A stretch of 37,475 nt of DNA from a bacterium (GTDB lineage Bacteria > Actinomycetota > Acidimicrobiia > Acidimicrobiales > CATQHL01), in the NCBI GenBank assembly GCA_026708055.1, contig JAPOVS010000073.1:1-37475 (forward strand). The letters are read 5' to 3'. Made by a program: the position numbers and the translations under genes. The notes under the pieces were generated by a model, which had not been told where the DNA came from, did no database searches, and saw only the letters and a program-made list of their open reading frames with translations. Below are positions 33,195 through 37,475 of this stretch, in pieces; the stretch's first letter is position 1, and each line of letters begins with the position of its first letter.

Positions 33195-34201
33195 TCGCCG
33201 GCCTCGCCTCCCTCGACATGGCGACCGTGGCGGTGTTCGCCCAGGCTCGCAGCGGCTGGAGCGGCTTCTTCACGCTTGCCACGCTGGTGGCCACCGTGGC
33301 CGCAGCCATCCGCCTGGCGACGCCGTATCTCATTGCCGCCGTCGGCGAGAGCGTCGGCCAGCGCAGCGGGGTGCTCAACCTCGGCGTCGACGGCGTCATG
33401 CTGCTGGGGGCTTTCGGCGCCTACTACACCGCGGTGCAGACCGGTCAGCCGTGGTACGGCCTGCTGGTGGGCCTGGGCATCGGCATGGCGATGGGGCTGG
33501 TCTACGCCTTCATCACCGTGACGCTCCACGCCGAGCAGGGCATCAGCGGCATCGGCATCTACCTGTTCGGTCTGGGGTTCAGCGACCTGCTCTTCCGCCA
33601 GCTCGTGGGCACCCCGCGCCCCATTCTGGGCTTCGACGGCGTGTTCGACTTCACGCTGCCCGAGGGCCGCCTGGAGATCGCCTACCCGGACCTCTACAAC
33701 CACAGCCTCGTCATCTACCTGGCGTTCCTGCTGGTCCCCGCAGTGACCCTGCTCGTCAACCGCACCACGTTCGGGCTCAACATCCGGGCGGTCGGCGACA
33801 CGCCCCAGGCTGCGGACAGCCTGGGCGTCAGCGTGGCCCGCACGCGCTACGGCACGATCCTGATCGGCAACACCCTCGCCGGGGCGGCGGGCGCGGTGCT
33901 GGCGCTGGAGAAGGGCATCTTCATCCAGAACATGACCAACGGCATGGGCTTCATCGCCGTGGCGCTGGTGTACTTCGGGGCGTGGCGACCGCTGGGCGTG
34001 CTCGCCGGGTCGCTGCTGTTCAGTCTGGTGACCGCCGCGGTGCTGCAGTGGAAGACGCTCGGCATCCTCAGCGGCGCGGCGGCGCAGCTCACCGAGATGG
34101 CGCCGGCGGCGGTCACGATCATCGCCCTGGTGGTCGTGACGCACCGCATCGGCGCACCCTCGGCGCTCACGCGGCCCTTCCGGCGCGGAGCCGAGCACTA
34201 G
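33191..34201 (+). CDS. ABC transporter permease, BMP/nucleoside-type (YufQ/NupQ-like)
   Basis: 336 residues, the second channel subunit. The motif GVLNLGVDGVMLLGAFGAYY is the partner signature (LNLGxEGxMLxGA). ISGIGIYLFGLGFSDLLFRQ, NIRAVGDTPQAADSLGVSVA and GMGFIAVALVYFGAWRPLGV follow the family, with a C-terminal helix before the basic tail (RPFRRGAEH). Coupled to the first permease by an ATGA overlap. The order permease-permease-binding protein-ATPase differs from the common order binding protein-ATPase-permeases. Confidence 0.92.
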   Translation: MIAGLASLDMATVAVFAQARSGWSGFFTLATLVATVAAAIRLATPYLIAAVGESVGQRSGVLNLGVDGVMLLGAFGAYYTAVQTGQPWYGLLVGLGIGMAMGLVYAFITVTLHAEQGISGIGIYLFGLGFSDLLFRQLVGTPRPILGFDGVFDFTLPEGRLEIAYPDLYNHSLVIYLAFLLVPAVTLLVNRTTFGLNIRAVGDTPQAADSLGVSVARTRYGTILIGNTLAGAAGAVLALEKGIFIQNMTNGMGFIAVALVYFGAWRPLGVLAGSLLFSLVTAAVLQWKTLGILSGAAAQLTEMAPAAVTIIALVVVTHRIGAPSALTRPFRRGAEH

Positions 34202-34233
34202 CAGGTCACCTCCCGATCATCTCGTTGCGAGGC

Positions 34234-34337
34234 CCTCGCGCGAGCAAGGGGCCGGGGAGTTCGGCGTCCCGAAGCGGGCCCGTCATCCACGACGAGCGTG
34301 GCGACCTCGCGCGAGTAAAGAGCCGGGGAGTTGGCGT
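34234..34337 (+). repeat. Imperfect 33-bp direct repeat upstream of the binding-protein gene
   Basis: CCTCGCGCGAG..AA followed by GCCGGGGAGTT and GGCGT occurs at 34234-34267 and 34305-34337, start to start 71 bp, with four or so differences. The second copy runs straight into TAGTCT (34337-34342), a -10-like box. The repeats lie in the 194-bp gap between the permease and the lipoprotein gene and could be twin regulator sites or a duplicated promoter part. Confidence 0.5.
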
Positions 34338-34395
34338 AGTCTCTGGCAACCCGGCTGTCGCTTGCCGGGTCCGCATCGACGACAAGGGGGTCAAG

Positions 34396-36390
34396 ATGAG
34401 AAAGCCCACACGACGCGCCAAGTCCTTCGGACTGCTGGCGGCGCTGCTGGCGATCGTGCTGCTGGCCGCGGCCTGCGGAGGCGACGACGAGGACGCGGCC
34501 ACCGAAGCGCCGCCGCCGCCCGCGGAGACAGAGGCGCCCGCGGCGCCCGACGAGGCGCCGCCCCCGCCGCCGCCGGCGGAGCCGTCTGGGCCGTTGCGGG
34601 TGGCGATTGTGGCGCCGTCGGCGTCGAATGATCTGGCGTTCACGCAGAGCATCGTGGATGGTGTCGCGGCGTTGGGTGAGGCGCGCCCGTTGGAGGTGGA
34701 GGTCACGGACGGGACCTTCATCGTGGAGGATGCTGCGGTGGCGATCCGGGAGTACGCGGAGGCCGGGTTCGATCTGGTGATCGCGCACGGTTCGCAGTAC
34801 GGCGGGTCGCTGCAGGAGATCGCGCAGGACTTCCCGGAGGTGTCGTTCGCGTGGGGGACGTCGAATGACACGTTCGGTTTGGCGAATGTGTTCGCGTATA
34901 CGGCGGCGTCGGATCAGGGCGGTTATGTGCTCGGGTCGATGGCGGCGGCGTTGACCGACACGGGCGTGATCGGCGTTGTGGGGCCCATCGAGGTGGGTGA
35001 CGCGAAGTTGTTCGTGGACGGTTTCGTGTCCGGCGCCGCTGCGCAGGACTCCAGCGTGGACGTGAACGTGGTGTACACGGAGTCCTTCAGCGATGTGGCC
35101 AAGGCGGCCGAGACCGCCGAGGCGCACGTCTCGCAGGGCGCGGACGTGATGACCGGCACGGCGCAGATGGTCGTGGGTGCCGTGGGCGTCGCTCAGCGTG
35201 AGGGCGCGGCGTGGTTCGCGACGCAGGCCGATCAGACGGAGTTGGCGCCGGAGATCGTGGTGGCTTCCCAGGTCTATGAGTGGGAGGTGGTCCTCTCGGA
35301 GATCGCCGATGCGATCGATCGGGGTGTGCTGGGCGGCGAGTCGTTCACGCTCACGCTGGCCAACGGCGGCCTGAATATTGCGGTCAACGACGCTTACGGC
35401 CTGTCGGCGGAGATCCGCCGGATCGGCGAGGACACCGTCGCCGGCATCATCGACGGCAGCATCAACACGATGGGCGAACCCGCCCCGGCGGAGCCGTCTG
35501 GGCCGTTGCGGGTGGCGATTGTGGCGCCGTCGGCGTCGAATGATCTGGCGTTCACGCAGAGCATCGTGGATGGTGTCGCGGCGTTGGGTGAGGCGCGCCC
35601 GTTGGAGGTGGAGGTCACGGACGGGACCTTCATCGTGGAGGATGCTGCGGTGGCGATCCGGGAGTACGCGGAGGCCGGGTTCGATCTGGTGATCGCGCAC
35701 GGTTCGCAGTACGGCGGGTCGCTGCAGGAGATCGCGCAGGACTTCCCGGAGGTGTCGTTCGCGTGGGGGACGTCGAATGACACGTTCGGTTTGGCGAATG
35801 TGTTCGCGTATACGGCGGCGTCGGATCAGGGCGGTTATGTGCTCGGGTCGATGGCGGCGGCGTTGACCGACACGGGCGTGATCGGCGTTGTGGGGCCCAT
35901 CGAGGTGGGTGACGCGAAGTTGTTCGTGGACGGTTTCGTGTCCGGCGCCGCTGCGCAGGACTCCAGCGTGGACGTGAACGTGGTGTACACGGAGTCCTTC
36001 AGCGATGTGGCCAAGGCGGCCGAGACCGCCGAGGCGCACGTCTCGCAGGGCGCGGACGTGATGACCGGCACGGCGCAGATGGTCGTGGGTGCCGTGGGCG
36101 TCGCTCAGCGTGAGGGCGCGGCGTGGTTCGCGACGCAGGCCGATCAGACGGAGTTGGCGCCGGAGATCGTGGTGGCTTCCCAGGTCTATGAGTGGGAGGT
36201 GGTCCTCTCGGAGATCGCCGATGCGATCGATCGGGGTGTGCTGGGCGGCGAGTCGTTCACGCTCACGCTGGCCAACGGCGGCCTGAATATTGCGGTCAAC
36301 GACGCTTACGGCCTGTCGGCGGAGATCCGCCGGATCGGCGAGGACACCGTCGCCGGCATCATCGACGGCAGCATCAACACCGGTTCCTAG
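34396..36390 (+). CDS. BMP-family substrate-binding lipoprotein with duplicated binding domain
   Basis: 664 residues from ATG 34396 with AAGGGGG 5 nt upstream. The lipoprotein signal reads FGLLAALLAIVLLAAACGGD, followed by a Pro/Glu/Ala linker. Residues about 60-358 and 364-662 are two tandem copies of one BMP/PnrA-type binding domain (PLRVAIVAPSASNDLAFTQS, FDLVIAHGSQYGGSLQEIA, DAKLFVDGFVSGA, VGAVGVAQREGAAWFATQAD, ASQVYEWEVVLSEIADAIDR). A normal protein of this family has one such domain, 320-370 residues in all. The copies are joined by TMGEPAPAEPSG, where the second half repeats the linker end. The protein delivers substrate to the permeases encoded upstream. Codons such as GCG, TTG, GAT and GGT are commoner here than in neighbouring genes. 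Confidence 0.93.
   Translation: MRKPTRRAKSFGLLAALLAIVLLAAACGGDDEDAATEAPPPPAETEAPAAPDEAPPPPPPAEPSGPLRVAIVAPSASNDLAFTQSIVDGVAALGEARPLEVEVTDGTFIVEDAAVAIREYAEAGFDLVIAHGSQYGGSLQEIAQDFPEVSFAWGTSNDTFGLANVFAYTAASDQGGYVLGSMAAALTDTGVIGVVGPIEVGDAKLFVDGFVSGAAAQDSSVDVNVVYTESFSDVAKAAETAEAHVSQGADVMTGTAQMVVGAVGVAQREGAAWFATQADQTELAPEIVVASQVYEWEVVLSEIADAIDRGVLGGESFTLTLANGGLNIAVNDAYGLSAEIRRIGEDTVAGIIDGSINTMGEPAPAEPSGPLRVAIVAPSASNDLAFTQSIVDGVAALGEARPLEVEVTDGTFIVEDAAVAIREYAEAGFDLVIAHGSQYGGSLQEIAQDFPEVSFAWGTSNDTFGLANVFAYTAASDQGGYVLGSMAAALTDTGVIGVVGPIEVGDAKLFVDGFVSGAAAQDSSVDVNVVYTESFSDVAKAAETAEAHVSQGADVMTGTAQMVVGAVGVAQREGAAWFATQADQTELAPEIVVASQVYEWEVVLSEIADAIDRGVLGGESFTLTLANGGLNIAVNDAYGLSAEIRRIGEDTVAGIIDGSINTGS
34573..35468 (+). 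repeat. Long tandem direct repeat, copy 1 (896 bp)
   Basis: Matches 35485-36380 at an offset of 912 bp. Every stretch I compared was identical, including silent third positions. The unit covers one complete BMP domain plus the end of the linker. A 16-bp segment (35469-35484) separates the copies. Confidence 0.93.
35485..36380 (+). repeat. Long tandem direct repeat, copy 2 (896 bp)
   Basis: Second copy of the BMP-domain unit, in frame with the first. It ends at ATCAACAC, after which copy 1 continues into the joining segment while copy 2 reads CGGTTCCTAG and stops. Confidence 0.93.
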
Positions 36391-36407
36391 AACCGAGCCG
36401 GCGGAGG

Positions 36408-36431
36408 CGGGTCGCGGGTATCCCCGACCCG
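36408..36431 (+). terminator. Hairpin between binding-protein and ATPase genes
   Basis: CGGGTCG (36408-36414), a bulged C, GGG-TAT-CCC, CGACCCG (36425-36431) fold into a 10-pair stem with a 3-nt loop. No U-run follows, so it may be a partial terminator or an mRNA-stabilising hairpin that lets the binding protein be made in excess of the ATPase, as is common in such operons. Confidence 0.5.
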
Positions 36432-36478
36432 GCTCCCGGCCGGCTGCAACCCGGCCGACGAAATCGAGGAGATCCGGC

Positions 36479-36502
36479 ATGACGGAGCGATCCCGCACAT
36501 GA
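36479..36502 (+). CDS. Seven-codon minicistron MTERSRT coupled to the ATPase gene
   Basis: ATG 36479 has GAGGAG about 7 nt upstream, a strong ribosome site. Seven codons (MTERSRT) end at TGA 36500-36502, which overlaps the ATPase start ATG 36499 (ATGA). The ATPase start has no good site of its own, so ribosomes probably load at the minicistron and reinitiate. The peptide may have no function. Confidence 0.45.
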   Translation: MTERSRT

Positions 36503-37475
36503 GCCCTGCCCCGCTGCTGCAGATGCGCGGGATCACCAAGCAGTTCCCGGGCGTCCTGGCCAACGACGCCGTCGACTTCAACCTCGAGGCCGGCGAGGTG
36601 CACACTCTGCTGGGAGAGAACGGAGCGGGCAAGAGCACGCTCATGAAGATCCTCTACGGCATGTACCGCCCCGAGGCCGGCGAGGTCTTCCTGCGCGGGC
36701 AGCGGGTCGCGATCGACTCCCCGTCGGTGGCCATCGAGCACGGTATCGGCATGATCCACCAGCACTTCATGCTGGTGCCGCCCCTCACCGTCACCGAGAA
36801 CGTGGCGCTGGGACTGCAGTCGAGCCGGCGCCCGCTCACCGATCTGCCGACGGTGGCGAACCGGATCCGCGAACTCTCCGAGACGTACGGGCTGCGCGTC
36901 GACCCCGACGCCCCCATCTGGCAACTCGCCGTTGGGGAGCGCCAGCGGGTGGAGATCCTCAAGGCCCTCTACCGGGAGGCGACCATCCTGGTCATGGACG
37001 AACCCACCGCGGTGCTGACCCCCCAGGAGGTGGACGAGCTGATCGTCGTCCTGCGCCGCATGGTTGCCGACGGTCGGGGCCTTGTCTTCATCTCGCACAA
37101 GCTGCACGAGGTGATGGCCGTGTCGGACCGCATCACCGTGCTGCGCGACGGCCGCGTGGCCGGGGAGACGACGCCAGCGACCACCGACCGGGCCGAACTT
37201 GCCCGCCTGATGGTCGGGCGCCCCGTGCAGATGGTGCCCGACCGCCCCGACGTGCGACTCGGCGAGACGCTGATGCAAGTGAGAGACCTGCACGTGCTGA
37301 GCGACCGGGGCGACGAGGCGGTGGCGGGGATGTCCTTCGACGTGCGCGCCGGGGAGATCCTGGGACTCGCCGGGGTCTCCGGCAACGGGCAGTCCGAGTT
37401 GGCTCAGGCGATCGCCGGTCTGCGCCCCGTCACCGAAGGCCGCGTCCGCATCGCCGGGGCGGACGTCACCGGGAG
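36499..37475 (+). CDS. ABC transporter ATP-binding protein, dual-domain BMP/nucleoside type, partial
   Basis: 325 codons to the right edge, start ATG 36499 (MSPAPLLQMRGITKQFPGVL). The first ATPase domain is complete: Walker A GENGAGKST (39-47), Q-loop IHQHFMLVPPLTVTENVALG, signature WQLAVGERQRVEILKAL (a variant of LSGGQ usual in this family), Walker B ILVMDEPTAVLTP and H-loop LVFISHKLHEV. The second domain begins near 255 (LMQVRDLHVLSDRGDEAVAG) with GVSGNGQSELAQAI in place of Walker A, and is cut by the window end. It powers the two permeases encoded upstream. Family members have about 500-520 residues. Confidence 0.92.
   Translation, partial: MSPAPLLQMRGITKQFPGVLANDAVDFNLEAGEVHTLLGENGAGKSTLMKILYGMYRPEAGEVFLRGQRVAIDSPSVAIEHGIGMIHQHFMLVPPLTVTENVALGLQSSRRPLTDLPTVANRIRELSETYGLRVDPDAPIWQLAVGERQRVEILKALYREATILVMDEPTAVLTPQEVDELIVVLRRMVADGRGLVFISHKLHEVMAVSDRITVLRDGRVAGETTPATTDRAELARLMVGRPVQMVPDRPDVRLGETLMQVRDLHVLSDRGDEAVAGMSFDVRAGEILGLAGVSGNGQSELAQAIAGLRPVTEGRVRIAGADVTG

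Noticed and set aside
33058-34395. Extension upstream of the BMP lipoprotein in the same frame
   Set aside because: It overlaps the second permease in another frame; ATG 34396 has a good ribosome site and a lipoprotein signal.
34198-37293. Minus-strand open frame of 1031 codons opposite the BMP and ATPase genes
   Set aside because: Antisense shadow; its internal repetition simply mirrors the duplicated BMP domain.

Overview
The window is very GC-rich, and its genes end mainly in G/C-rich third codon positions. Gene content points to an actinomycetote, most likely class Acidimicrobiia or a close relative. The evidence is an F420-type LLM oxidoreductase, a SigE-like ECF sigma factor, a mycobacterial-type FolP2, a type II citrate synthase, several near-leaderless start sites and the block comEA-comEC-folP2-holA-rpsT-lepA-hrcA-dnaJ. 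This placement is inferred from gene order and motifs; no search was run.

Left part (1-6125), nearly all on the minus strand. An ECF sigma factor overlaps a membrane-anchored GerMN/SH3-like protein by 4 bp. Two thioredoxin-fold lipoproteins with proline-rich linkers follow. The first has an in-frame UGA exactly where the first cysteine of CxxC belongs, followed by a hairpin resembling a bacterial SECIS, so it is a candidate selenoprotein. The second runs off the left edge. A MarR regulator, an unrecognised protein and a 51-residue small protein follow.

6244-7504: an internally deleted IS21-type element with both ends recognisable, then tRNA-Ala(GGC) on the minus strand and a leaderless leuS promoter.

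7505-21380: conserved core. leuS converges on an F420-type oxidoreductase and an APH-fold phosphotransferase. Next come comEA-comEC (DNA uptake), folP2, holA (clamp loader delta), rpsT (opposite strand), lepA, hrcA and dnaJ. ComEC carries a shortened C-terminal domain without metal ligands.

21426-27454: a transmembrane kinase-like protein with degraded catalytic motifs and a Ca-binding-type outer domain, a DAO-family FAD oxidoreductase and a two-domain M16 metalloprotease lipoprotein.

27484-29157: a small accessory island with a nucleotidyltransferase toxin-like gene, its overlapping partner, and a deleted remnant of a large DUF4011/DUF3320 helicase-type gene of the kind found in defence islands.

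29180-37475: citrate synthase and an acyl-CoA carboxylase carboxyltransferase on the minus strand, then a BMP-type (nucleoside-like) ABC importer on the plus strand: two permeases, a substrate-binding lipoprotein and a dual ATPase cut by the right edge. The binding protein holds two tandem copies of its whole ligand-binding domain that look identical at the DNA level (896 bp each, 16 bp apart). The ATPase is preceded by a 7-codon minicistron whose stop overlaps its start.
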